From contig NZ_JACHIO010000017.1 of the NCBI RefSeq assembly GCF_014203225.1, positions 62,001 to 126,000 on the forward strand: DNA of 64,000 nt. Reading direction: 5' to 3'. Position 1 is the stretch's first letter. The number at the start of each line of letters is the position of its first letter. Both the position numbers and the translations under genes were made by a program. The notes under the pieces were generated by a model. It was not told the origin of the DNA and did no database searches. It was given only the letters and a program-made list of their open reading frames with translations. The stretch comes from Granulicella mallensis. Its GTDB lineage: Bacteria > Acidobacteriota > Terriglobia > Terriglobales > Acidobacteriaceae. This document shows positions 44,849 to 53,300 of this stretch, piece after piece.

Positions 44849-45649
44849 CTACACCAGGATGACTTCCACCCCAAGAGCCTTGATCGCTTCCGCCTGATCC
44901 TCGGAAAGGTTCGTATCGGTAATCACCGTGTGGATCGCGTCCGCCGGAACGATGAGAGACAGGCTTCGCCGTCCGAACTTCGTGGAGTCGCATACCATCA
45001 CCACCTTTTCGGCGGCGTGAACCATCGCCCGATTGATGCGGGCCTCCAGGACATTCGGAGTCGTCAGGCCTGCCTTGGCGTCGAAGCCATCCACGCCCAG
45101 AAACAGGATGTCGGCATGGATCTCGCGGAGCATGTCTTCGGCGATCGGCCCGGCAAGAGAGAACGAGCTCTTGCGCAAGGTTCCACCCGTCAGGATCACG
45201 TCGAAGTCCGTGCCGGCCAGTTCGGTCGCGATATTGACGGCGTTGGTAACCACGGTCAGGCTGCTGAACGCCGTGAGCGCGCGGGCGATGGCCGTGGTCG
45301 TCGTACCGGAGTCCAGAAGAACGCAATGCCCTTCCTCGACCAGCTTTACAGCGGCCTCGGCGATCCTTTGCTTTTCCTTGAGCTGGTGCTGCTCCTTGGC
45401 CTTGAGCGGAGGATCGGCCAGCACGCTGCTGCGCGGAAGGGCCCCGCCGTGGCTGCGCTGCAACAGTCCCTTCGATTCCAGATAGTCGAGGTCCTTGCGA
45501 ATCGTGATCCGCGAGATACCAAAGACATCCGAAAGCTCAGAGACGAGCACCCGGCCGTTGCGCTGGATGAGATCGAGCATCCGCTGCCGGCGTTCTCCGA
45601 TCAGAAGACCTTCCGTATTCGATGGAATGGGAGTTTTGGACTTTCGCAT
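44849..45649 (-). CDS. DeoR-family regulator (AgaR/GlpR-like)
   Basis: The 266-aa protein has an N-terminal helix-turn-helix (36-57, VSELSDVFGISRITIRKDLDYL) and a sensor domain with LLDSGTTTTAIARAL (111-125), VVTNAVNIATEL, LTGGTLRKSSFSLAGP and FLGVDGFD. These features are very close to the amino-sugar regulator AgaR and other DeoR proteins. It sits between the sugar porter (convergent) and the GlmS-like isomerase (divergent). Matching tandem ACGAAAT sites occur upstream of both. Repression of both genes until an amino-sugar or ketose phosphate binds is the likely role. Confidence 0.9.
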   Translation of the reverse strand: MRKSKTPIPSNTEGLLIGERRQRMLDLIQRNGRVLVSELSDVFGISRITIRKDLDYLESKGLLQRSHGGALPRSSVLADPPLKAKEQHQLKEKQRIAEAAVKLVEEGHCVLLDSGTTTTAIARALTAFSSLTVVTNAVNIATELAGTDFDVILTGGTLRKSSFSLAGPIAEDMLREIHADILFLGVDGFDAKAGLTTPNVLEARINRAMVHAAEKVVMVCDSTKFGRRSLSLIVPADAIHTVITDTNLSEDQAEAIKALGVEVILV

Positions 45650-45668
45650 GGGTTACCCATCATAACTT

Positions 45669-45784
45669 GTAGAGCAAACTTCCTGTTACTGAGAAGTTGA
45701 ATCGGGCGTGCAGTGCCGTTTTCTGGGGAAAAACGGCCATCAATATCGCAGTTTTGCTATACACCTACAGGAAATTTGCTATAG
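45669..45784. repeat. MITE-like element, family H copy 2
   Basis: GTAGAGCAAACTTCCTGT and ACAGGAAATTTGCTATAG are diverged terminal inverted repeats. Inside, GGGCGTGCAGTGCCGTTTTC and a TACACCTAC segment match copy 1 at 18058. The internal hairpin GCCGTTTTC-TGGG-GAAAAACGGC is kept although its bases differ from copy 1. Confidence 0.7.
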
Positions 45785-45953
45785 TCCGGAGGACACGAAA
45801 GCAAACCCTACGTCTTCTTCAAAGCGAAAGCCCTGTTTCTCGCTGGTAGTTCCTCCTTCCAGACAGGATTTGGGAACCGCAAAGCCCCCGCGAAACCTAT
45901 ATTTCCCTATACAGGCCTGCACATCCTCATTTATCATGAAATTAGACTGATAA

Positions 45954-45973
45954 ACGAAATAAAACGAAATATA
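45954..45973 (+). promoter_or_regulatory. Candidate DeoR operator upstream of the GlmS-like isomerase
   Basis: Two tandem units, ACGAAATAAA and ACGAAATATA, end 37 bases before the isomerase start. They match 42411-42430 except for one base. ACGAAA-type direct repeats are known operators of several DeoR-family regulators of sugar genes. Confidence 0.68.
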
Positions 45974-46009
45974 CTTTGTCAGCAAACGCGATCGTGAGGG
46001 ATTAAGACC

Positions 46010-47146
46010 ATGCCGGAAACACAGAGCCCCGCTCCTTATGCGCACTGGATGCTGCGCGAGATCCATGAACAGCCGGAGACCTTGAAGGCCACCCTGAACA
46101 GCTATGTGGAGGCGCAAGGCTTTCGTGCAGAGACCTGTGCCCCGCTGCGGATCTGGCTGAAGAAGGCCAGCGGAAAGATCGTGATTGCCGCGAGCGGTTC
46201 CAGCCGTCATGCCGGACTGGCTGCCGAGCTTTTCTTTGAAGACCTGAGCGGTATCCATGTCGATGTGGAGTACGCCAGCGAATACACCTACCGCAATGAA
46301 ACAGCGCTTGGGGATGCGGTAGTGATGGTGGTATCGCAGTCAGGCGAGACCGCGGACACGCTGGCCGCGCTGCGCAAGGCCAAGCTGGCGGGGCACGAGA
46401 CCCTGGCGATCACCAACGTTGCAAGCTCCACGATGGCGAAGGAGGCAACGGTCTCCTTCCCGACCGAGGCCGGGCGCGAACGGGCGATTCCAGCAACCAA
46501 AAGCTTCACCGCACAGTTGCTGAATCTTTATCTTCTGTCCTTACTCGCGGCGGAGTCGCGCGGAGTGCTCGATGCCGCCGAGATGGAGGTACGGCTCGCC
46601 GAACTGCGCGAGTTGCCGGCAAGCGTGAAGGCACAGTTGCCGGAGTGGGAGAGCTCCGTCCGGGCGATTGCGGAGCGGTACAAGACGGCCAAGAACTTCC
46701 TGTTCCTGGGCCGCGGTGTGCACTATCCAATAGCCCGCGAGGGCGCGCTGAAGCTGAAGGAATCGGCCTATCTGCATGCGGAAGGCTATCCCAGCGGCGA
46801 ACTGAAGCATGGGCCGAATGCGCTGGTGAGCGAAGGAACGCCGCTGGTGATGATTGCAACGGTAGACCGCAACGACTCGGAGTCGGTGCAGCGCTACGAG
46901 AAGATCGTGCAACTGATGCGCGACATGCGGGAGCAGGGCGCGAACATTCTGGCCATTGCCAATACAGGTGACGAAGTAGTGGCCGAACTGGCTACGAATG
47001 TGGTCTTTGTCGAGCCAGCACGCGAGGCTCTGCTTCCCATGCTGGAGGTGATCACCCTGCAACTGCTCGCTTACTTCATGGCGATCAATAACGGAATCGA
47101 CGTGGACCACCCGCGCAATCTGACGAAGGCCGTTCTCGCGGAATAA
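46010..47146 (+). CDS. GlmS-like SIS-domain sugar-phosphate isomerase/deaminase (no glutaminase domain)
   Basis: The 378-aa protein equals the isomerase half of GlmS. YAHWMLREIHEQPETL opens the first SIS domain (about 45-180, with VVSQSGETADTLAAL at 108-121); the second spans about 205-350. KESAYLHAEGYPSGELKHGPNAL and the C-terminal PRNLTKAVLAE match GlmS, including the region of its sugar-binding Lys. The N-terminal glutaminase is absent, so it should work on free ammonia or, more likely, deaminate glucosamine-6-phosphate or a fructosamine phosphate (NagB-II/AgaS/FrlB type). GTGAGGGA precedes the ATG. Confidence 0.87.
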   Translation: MPETQSPAPYAHWMLREIHEQPETLKATLNSYVEAQGFRAETCAPLRIWLKKASGKIVIAASGSSRHAGLAAELFFEDLSGIHVDVEYASEYTYRNETALGDAVVMVVSQSGETADTLAALRKAKLAGHETLAITNVASSTMAKEATVSFPTEAGRERAIPATKSFTAQLLNLYLLSLLAAESRGVLDAAEMEVRLAELRELPASVKAQLPEWESSVRAIAERYKTAKNFLFLGRGVHYPIAREGALKLKESAYLHAEGYPSGELKHGPNALVSEGTPLVMIATVDRNDSESVQRYEKIVQLMRDMREQGANILAIANTGDEVVAELATNVVFVEPAREALLPMLEVITLQLLAYFMAINNGIDVDHPRNLTKAVLAE

Positions 47147-47163
47147 TCGCCAGGGTTGGCATT

Positions 47164-47259
47164 AAACTGCAAACGCCGAGTGCACCGAGTACGCCAAGTT
47201 TGCGCAGAGTTTCCTTTGCGTCAACCTGGCGTCCTTCGCGCACTCGGCGTTTGCAGTTT
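47164..47259. repeat. Inverted repeat, family I
   Basis: The 20-base arms AAACTGCAAACGCCGAGTGC (47164-47183) and its exact complement (47240-47259) enclose CACCGAGTACGCCAAG and CTGGCGTCCTTCGCG pieces. It starts 17 bases after the isomerase stop and could end transcription. In the remainder to 47524 no repeat or gene is convincing. Confidence 0.75.
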
Positions 47260-47524
47260 GGATTGGCCGCAAAACAAGGTCGGCGAACTACTCACAATCC
47301 ATTCATCTAATTGACTTATTCCGGCGATTCCATAGGCTGCACTCACTGGTATCATCTATGGAAAGCACAGCAGGACCTTTTCTTGCGACGCCAGCCGGTA
47401 ACCGTCCTTTGTGCCTTGGACGGAACCGGAGGCCATCGCTCAACGTATCTCACTCCGGATCCAAACCTATCCGGGTCGTGCCAAAATTGCGCCACCGAAG
47501 AAAGCGCCAAAAGAAAACTTAACG

Positions 47525-48913
47525 ATGAGCCTGAAGAAAATCGCCCTAATCGTCCTTGGTTTCCTGCTTCTGGTAGGCGTTGTTGCGGGCACCATTATTC
47601 AAAGCCGCTCCAGCGTCACCGCCGTGACTACCAGCAAAGCTGCGCCCCAGGACCTCATCGCGACGGTCAGCGGCACCGGCCAGATCAAGCCCAAGACGGG
47701 CGTCAACGTCGGCGCGACGGCCTTTGGCCGCGTCACGCACCTCTACGTAAAAGAGGGAGACCACGTAAAGGCCGGCCAGCTTGTGGCCACCGTGGAAAGC
47801 GCGCAGCCCGCCAGCGCCGTCGATGCGCAGAAGGCAGCCATCGCCTCTTCCAGAACAGACGTCGACAGCAACATCGCAGCCGAGAAGACCGCGCGCGCCA
47901 ACATCGACGAGGCCAAGGCCGACCTCGAACAGAAGAAGTTCGACTTCGATCGCGCCAAGAGCCTCTACCAGGATCAGCTCATCGCCAAGCAGGACTACGA
48001 CGCCAAGAAGGCCGCGTATGACGTCTCTGCCGCGACACTGCAGCAACGCATCGCCAGCTTCACTCAGGCCAGGGCGCAGACTTCTTCCGCACGCGGCCAC
48101 GTCGATCAGGCTATCGCCACGCTGGCGGGTAATGATTACAGCCTGGGTCTCACCCAGAGCCGCGCGCCCTTCGATGCGCTCGTAACCAACGTTCCCATCC
48201 GTGAGGGCGAGACCGTCGTAACCGGCATCCAGAACGCCGAAGGCTCTACCCTGATGACCCTCGCCGATATGAGCGTCATCACCGCTGAGGTCAAGATCGA
48301 CGAGACGGACATCGTCAACGTCGCCATGAACCAGCCCGTCGACGTAACCGTCGATGCCCTGCCCGGCAAGATCTTCAAGGGCCACGTCACCGAAGTCGGC
48401 GACCAGGCGCTGCTGCGCACCACCGGCCTCGCCACCTCGCAGTCGACCACCGGCACGGAAGAGGCCAAGGACTTCAAGGTCATCGTCACACTCGACCAGA
48501 CAAGCGACGAGTTGCGTCCCGGTCTCTCCTGCACGGCCAAGATCACGACAGCGCACAAGCCCAACACCCTGACCGTACCCATCCAGTCGCTGGTACAGCG
48601 CGATCTTGCTTCCGAAAAGGCCCTGTTCAACAACCACGGCAAAGAAGGAGCGGCAGGCGGTCCGATCACCAAGTCCAATCTGACCCAGGGTGTTTACATC
48701 GTGGTACAGGATAACGGCCGGCTCAGGGTAAAGTTCGTTCCGATCACCACCGGCGTCACAGGGGCGACGGATATCGAAGTCCTGAGCGGTTTGAAGAATG
48801 GAGACGAGGTCGTCACCGGCCGCTATAAGGTCCTGCGAACGCTCAAGAGCGGGACCGCCATCAAGTACGACACCACCCTCCAGACGGCGACAGACGATAA
48901 TTCATCTAGCTGA
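47525..48913 (+). CDS. MacA-like membrane fusion protein (efflux adaptor)
   Basis: ATG 47525 is chosen because a membrane anchor follows at once (KKIALIVLGFLLLVGVVAGTII); an upstream frame to 47411 has no similarity. The 462-aa protein has the HlyD/MacA layout. A lipoyl half (GTGQIKPKTGVNVGATAFGRVTHLYVKEGDHVKAGQLVATVE) is followed by an Ala/Lys/Asp-rich coiled-coil hairpin (about 95-215). The second lipoyl half (APFDALVTNVPIREGETVVTG), a beta-barrel region and a membrane-proximal end follow. It should link an ABC or RND pump to an outer-membrane channel. The MacB-type ATPase gene follows after 57 bases. Confidence 0.88.
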   Translation: MSLKKIALIVLGFLLLVGVVAGTIIQSRSSVTAVTTSKAAPQDLIATVSGTGQIKPKTGVNVGATAFGRVTHLYVKEGDHVKAGQLVATVESAQPASAVDAQKAAIASSRTDVDSNIAAEKTARANIDEAKADLEQKKFDFDRAKSLYQDQLIAKQDYDAKKAAYDVSAATLQQRIASFTQARAQTSSARGHVDQAIATLAGNDYSLGLTQSRAPFDALVTNVPIREGETVVTGIQNAEGSTLMTLADMSVITAEVKIDETDIVNVAMNQPVDVTVDALPGKIFKGHVTEVGDQALLRTTGLATSQSTTGTEEAKDFKVIVTLDQTSDELRPGLSCTAKITTAHKPNTLTVPIQSLVQRDLASEKALFNNHGKEGAAGGPITKSNLTQGVYIVVQDNGRLRVKFVPITTGVTGATDIEVLSGLKNGDEVVTGRYKVLRTLKSGTAIKYDTTLQTATDDNSSS

Positions 48914-48970
48914 TACTCGTAGTCTGTATCTCGCAACCTGAATCTCGTTCTGTATCTCCGGAGACACCTG

Positions 48971-49915
48971 ATGGCCATCGAAACCGCACCCGTAGTTCCC
49001 CCCGCGCCGGACCGTATCGGCGCCAATGCCGATGGTCCTCATCCCGGTGACGTCATCGTTACGGACAACCTCTGGAAGACCTACGAGATGGGCGACCAGC
49101 AGGTCCACGCGCTGCGCGGTGTCGACATTCGTATCCGCCACAACGAGTACGTGGCGATCATGGGCCCCTCCGGCTCGGGCAAGTCGACGCTGATGAACCT
49201 GATCGGCTGCCTCGACTCCCCGTCGCAGGGTAAGTACTGGCTTAACGGCCACGATGTCTCGCAGCTCAACGACGACGAGCTTGCACGCATCCGCAACAAG
49301 GAGATCGGCTTCGTCTTCCAGACGTTCAATCTGCTGGCGCGCGCCACCTCGCTGCACAACGTCGAGCTTCCGCTGATCTACAACGGAACGCCGGTGGCGG
49401 AACGCATCGCGCGCGCCAAGGAAGTGCTGACGTCCGTAAATCTCGGCGAACGCATGATGCACAAGCCGAACGAACTCTCGGGCGGACAGCGCCAGCGTGT
49501 CGCCATTGCGCGCGCTCTGGTCAATCGCCCCAGCATCATCCTGGCCGACGAGCCTACCGGTAACCTCGACTCGAAGACCTCGGTCGAGATCATGGCGCTC
49601 TTCGACGACCTGCACGCCAAAGGCAATACGATCGTGCTGGTTACGCACGAACAGGACATCGCCGAGTTTGCGCACCGCATCATCAGCATCCGCGATGGCT
49701 CGGTCGCCACCGACAGCCTCAGCACCAAGGGGAAAAAGGCTGCCGCCGGCCTGCTGGCAAAAGAGACAAGCCCGAAAGCAGAGAATCCGAGCATACCTAC
49801 AGCAAGTTCGAGCACTCCTGCAAAAGAGGCAAGTCCCAGCGTTCCCGCGACAGAAGCGACGCCGAACACTTCTGAAAAAAAGGCGAGTCCGAGCAAGAAC
49901 CCTAAAAAAGCGTAG
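48971..49915 (+). CDS. MacB/LolD-type ABC transporter ATP-binding protein with Ser/Pro/Lys-rich tail
   Basis: The 314-aa protein has Walker A (GPSGSGKS, 65-72), a Q-loop ([21 protein letters not shown]), the signature [15 protein letters not shown] (about 167-181) and Walker B with [15 protein letters not shown]. These match the ATPase of MacB/LolD/FtsE transporters. Residues about 263-314 form a low-complexity tail of repeated KEASPS/ATPNT-like pieces. No FtsX-type permease is fused to it or follows it here. GGAGA precedes the ATG. With the MacA-like gene it implies an export system whose permease lies elsewhere. Confidence 0.9.
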   Translation: MAIETAPVVPPAPDRIGANADGPHPGDVIVTDNLWKTYEMGDQQVHALRGVDIRIRHNEYVAIMGPSGSGKSTLMNLIGCLDSPSQGKYWLNGHDVSQLNDDELARIRNKEIGFVFQTFNLLARATSLHNVELPLIYNGTPVAERIARAKEVLTSVNLGERMMHKPNELSGGQRQRVAIARALVNRPSIILADEPTGNLDSKTSVEIMALFDDLHAKGNTIVLVTHEQDIAEFAHRIISIRDGSVATDSLSTKGKKAAAGLLAKETSPKAENPSIPTASSSTPAKEASPSVPATEATPNTSEKKASPSKNPKKA

Positions 49916-49977
49916 CAGCCAGTTCGAGCTGGCTGTTGCCTTTCTTGCTTGTCATTCCCGCAGGGAATCTGCTTCCA
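49916..49977 (+). terminator. Hairpin and family B fragment after the ABC ATPase gene
   Basis: CAGCCAG and CTGGCTG (49916-49935) form a stem with loop TTCGAG directly after the stop, followed by TTGCCTTTCTT. The next bases hold a family B fragment (TTGTCATTCCCGCAGGGAAT). The hairpin is a possible terminator. Confidence 0.5.
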
Positions 49978-50052
49978 ACCCCACCCCTGTACCCTCTCGG
50001 TTCACTACCCCAAACACCTGTAACCCTCACGACACGCGTCTAAACTAGCAGT

Positions 50053-52788
50053 ATGGTCAAACGCGCGCGACTGCTTCTTCTGCCGTTTCTACTGCTTTCT
50101 CTCCTGCGCCCCCTGCACGCAGCGGATGGCCGTTTCGACCTCGTCGGGCCCCGTATCGATGTTCGCGTTACCCGCGGCAATGAAACCCTCCCGATCGCGA
50201 TTGTTCCCAATCTCCAGCCCGGCGACAAGATCTGGCTGCATCCCGATCTGCCCCCCACCCAGTCGGTTAAGTACCTGCTTATCTGCGTCTTCCTGCGCGG
50301 AACCACCAACCCTCCCCCGCAGAGCTGGTTTATCCGCATCGAGACCTGGGACAAGAAGGTCCGCCAGGAAGGTGTCTTCGTGACCGTTCCCGCCGAGGCA
50401 CAACAGGCCGTGCTCTTTATGGCTCCGGAGACCGGTGGCGACTTCTCCACTCTGCGCTCCGCCGTCCAGGGCCGTCCGGGGGTCTTCGTCCGCGCCTCGC
50501 AGGATCTTGCCGAAGCAGGCTTCGAACAGGCCCGTATCGAGAAGTACCTCGCCTCCATCCGCCGCGTTCCTCCCTCCGACCCGGAAGCCCTCCAGAAGCA
50601 CTCCGACCTGCTGGCCCGCACGCTGGCGCTCAAGCCCAATCCCGACTGCTTCAAGCGGCCGATCGATACCCAGTTCACCTGCCTCACCCAGACCGGCACC
50701 CAGACCCTGCTCGACGATGGCCACGGCCAGAACATCGCCTCCGCGCTCTCCAACGGCCCTGGCTCCGATCTCATCAACCAGGCCAGCACAGTTGGCGTGG
50801 CCGGCGGAGGGCTCTACTCCGCCTACGTGGGAGCCATTGTCGACGTCATCCGCCTCATGGGCACCCTGCACACCGCCCAATACCAGTACATCCCAGCCAT
50901 TGCCTTCCCTCAGGACGCCGCCATGAACCTGCGCCTGAACACACCGCCGTCCTTCCACAACCCCAAGTCGGTGCTGGTCATCGGACTCCCCTCGGTACAG
51001 GCCGCCGTGCCTCCCCCGCTGCGTTCCGCGAATGCGAACTATGTCGCCTGCCTGATTAAACCGTCCGTCTCGCTCCCCATCGAAGGCGCGCCGCTGGTCT
51101 TCTCTACCGACTTCGCACACGACATCGTGCTCCATCTGAATACGCCGCCCGGATCTCCCGCCGAGCCCGACATTCCGCTCATCCCCGACGCCTACCAGGG
51201 CGGCCTGGTCCTGCAGCAGACGCCGATCCATCACCGGGAGCTGCACGACCCCAAGCTGCTCAAACCCGATCCTGACAGATCTGCAGCTCCGGCAGCCCCT
51301 TCCGCCGACGTCAAGCCCGCACCTGAGAAGGCACCTGCTCCGGAACCGCAACCCAAGCCCGTACTGCTCACCGGCACCATCCAGGGCCGCTGGGGCTTCG
51401 ATCCCTTCACCGGGCCCACCGTCGGGCTGCAGCAGCTTCCGGGGGCAGGCTGGCACATCGTCAAGTCTTCCGAGGCCGTTCCCTCCAGCCTCATCGCCGG
51501 CCGTTCGACGCAACTCCAGGTCTCCTCGACGGGAAGCGCCTGCGTCCACACCATCACCGCGCAGCCCAACGGCAGTACCACCGATATGGCGATCGCGTTC
51601 GAACACTCGCCCGGACCTGAGGATCCGAACCTGCTCAACCTGACGATGCCTCTGCAGCACACAGAGACTCCCGGAGATCTGCATCTCGCCATCCAGCAGT
51701 ATGGACAGCCTAAGGCCGACGACATCGCCGCTCGCACCTTCTCGGAACCGGCGCATATCGCCTCCATCGAGCTGCATGCCGGGGACCGGTCCCTCATCCT
51801 GAATGGCACCAGCCTGTCCCAGGTGGACAAGCTGAAACTCGGCGACCTCAGCTTCCAGCCCACACCCAGCGCAGACAGCCAGGTCTCCCCGAACACCTTG
51901 CGTCTCTCCCTGGCAGCCGATGCCCCCGCACCTCCTACACATACCGACGATCACCTTACAGCCCGCGTGGAGTTGCACGATGGCCGCGTCCTGTCGATCC
52001 CGGTGGTCGTAGCCCAGGCCCGGCCTGTCATCACTCTGCTGCGCAAGAGCCTCCTTTCGGAGACACCTAACGCCACCATCTCGCTCAGTGACGCGAACGA
52101 CCTCCCGCTCTCCCAGCCTGTCAGCTTCACGCTCAAGAGCCCCGCACCCTTTCCCCGCAACGGCCAGATCGAGATCGAGACACTGGACGGCACGCTGCGC
52201 ACAGTGCTGACGCTCGCGCCTTCGGGCGGCCTGCTGCTGCAGGACCCTCATACCGTCGTCGCCACGCTGGACCCGCTGCGCTCCTTCGGCCCCAGCGCCT
52301 TTGGCCCCTTGCGGATGCGCTCCGTCTATCCGCTTCCGGCGACCACGCACGAGCACCGCAGCAACGAGCCGGACACCGCGCCCCTGGCTTCGATTACCAC
52401 AGACCAGCCCCCAGCCGAACCGGACGCTCCGATGAGCGACTGGTTCCCCCTGGGGACGCTCGTCCGCCTGCCTACGCTCCTGGGTCTGCAATGCCCTGTC
52501 GATACAGCCCTACCCTGCACGCTGAACGGCACCAATCTCTTCCTCGTCGAGTCGATCTCTATCGATCCGGCCTTCACGTCTCCGATCTCCGTCCCCGATG
52601 GCTATACCGGATCAAGCCTGACGTTGCCGCATCCGGCGGCGTCGACGATCTTCCTGCATCTTCGCGACGACCCCACGCCGATCAACCCAGCGATAGTCCC
52701 GACGGTGGCCCCTACACCGCCAACTGTCTCGTCCCACTCCCATAGCGCAAGCCACGCGGAGAGCAAGACGCCCAAGGGAGCGGCGTAA
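50053..52788 (+). CDS. Large secreted protein of unknown function, 911 aa
   Basis: A signal peptide (ARLLLLPFLLLSLLRPLHA) is followed by 890 residues with no family I can name. The first part (about 25-420) contains a GDKIWLHPDLPPTQSVKYLLICVFLRGTTNPP region. A Pro/Ala/Glu-rich linker lies near 420-435 (PAPEKAPAPEPQPKP), and the rest is beta-rich. Two similar pieces, LNGTSLSQVDKLKLGDLSF and LNGTNLFLVESISIDPAF, suggest IPT/Ig-like domains. The tail is Pro/Ser-rich. Codon use fits the plus strand; the 800-codon frame on the other strand is a shadow. It follows the MacA-ATPase genes in the same direction after 137 bases, so it could be an export partner, but this is weak. Confidence 0.8.
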   Translation: MVKRARLLLLPFLLLSLLRPLHAADGRFDLVGPRIDVRVTRGNETLPIAIVPNLQPGDKIWLHPDLPPTQSVKYLLICVFLRGTTNPPPQSWFIRIETWDKKVRQEGVFVTVPAEAQQAVLFMAPETGGDFSTLRSAVQGRPGVFVRASQDLAEAGFEQARIEKYLASIRRVPPSDPEALQKHSDLLARTLALKPNPDCFKRPIDTQFTCLTQTGTQTLLDDGHGQNIASALSNGPGSDLINQASTVGVAGGGLYSAYVGAIVDVIRLMGTLHTAQYQYIPAIAFPQDAAMNLRLNTPPSFHNPKSVLVIGLPSVQAAVPPPLRSANANYVACLIKPSVSLPIEGAPLVFSTDFAHDIVLHLNTPPGSPAEPDIPLIPDAYQGGLVLQQTPIHHRELHDPKLLKPDPDRSAAPAAPSADVKPAPEKAPAPEPQPKPVLLTGTIQGRWGFDPFTGPTVGLQQLPGAGWHIVKSSEAVPSSLIAGRSTQLQVSSTGSACVHTITAQPNGSTTDMAIAFEHSPGPEDPNLLNLTMPLQHTETPGDLHLAIQQYGQPKADDIAARTFSEPAHIASIELHAGDRSLILNGTSLSQVDKLKLGDLSFQPTPSADSQVSPNTLRLSLAADAPAPPTHTDDHLTARVELHDGRVLSIPVVVAQARPVITLLRKSLLSETPNATISLSDANDLPLSQPVSFTLKSPAPFPRNGQIEIETLDGTLRTVLTLAPSGGLLLQDPHTVVATLDPLRSFGPSAFGPLRMRSVYPLPATTHEHRSNEPDTAPLASITTDQPPAEPDAPMSDWFPLGTLVRLPTLLGLQCPVDTALPCTLNGTNLFLVESISIDPAFTSPISVPDGYTGSSLTLPHPAASTIFLHLRDDPTPINPAIVPTVAPTPPTVSSHSHSASHAESKTPKGAA

Positions 52789-52815
52789 GGCGTTGGGTTT
52801 TGGCTCTGGACCTTT

Positions 52816-53088
52816 AGGGCCAACGGCCCGTCTCATACCAGCCTGGGGCAAAGTGAACCCAGGGTCGCCACGCAAAGCGTGGTGGCTCGGGGAGCGTCGC
52901 CCCAGGTTAGGCGCAGGAGAAGAAGTTGAGGGCTGTAAGCCCGACTCATCTGTGCAGGCACTATGAATCGGGCTTACAGCCCTCTGCTCTCTTGTGAACC
53001 CTGTACCTGGGGCTACGCTTGCAGCGAGCGAGAAACCGCTCGCTGCTGCGCTCCACCCCAGGCTGGTATGAAACGGGCCGTTGGCCCT
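52816..53088. repeat. Long nested inverted repeat, family E copy 2
   Basis: The outer arms AGGGCCAACGGCCCG and CGGGCCGTTGGCCCT enclose CCAGCCTGGGG/CCCCAGGCTGG. A nested inner repeat, GAGGGCTGTAAGCCCGA against TCGGGCTTACAGCCCTC, lies at about 52928-52992 and is absent from copy 1 (33312). Confidence 0.78.
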
Positions 53089-53146
53089 AAAGATCAAAAC
53101 TCTCTTCCCATCCAAGAGTTTTTCCGCAGCCTCTTCAGTCGTGCCC

Positions 53147-53254
53147 TTAACGAAACATGATTTGCAGCACTTTCTTCAACCATGCTCTTCCAGTTCTTGC
53201 CGCCACGAAGATTACGACCGATACAAAGAGAAAAGCCAGAATCCACCACGTCAA
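53147..53254 (-). CDS. Candidate small membrane protein, 35 aa
   Basis: A TTG-started frame downstream of the APC permease encodes TWWILAFLFVSVVIFVAARTG, then RAWLKKVLQIMFR and a TAA stop. It is one strong hydrophobic helix followed by a basic amphipathic tail, the usual build of small regulatory membrane proteins. It begins 46 bases after the permease stop on the same strand. CAGGA lies about 11 bases upstream, but no ATG or GTG is available in frame. No homologue is known to me. Confidence 0.4.
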   Translation of the reverse strand: MTWWILAFLFVSVVIFVAARTGRAWLKKVLQIMFR

Positions 53255-53300
53255 TCGCGGCGAATCCTGGCTCTTCTCTCTGCGTGCTTTATCTCAAAAT

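Noticed and set aside
50089-52491. 800-codon frame on the minus strand
   Set aside because: It is antisense to the 911-aa gene with signal peptide. It translates to Arg/Gly/Val-rich sequence with no recognisable motif, as expected from GC-rich third positions.
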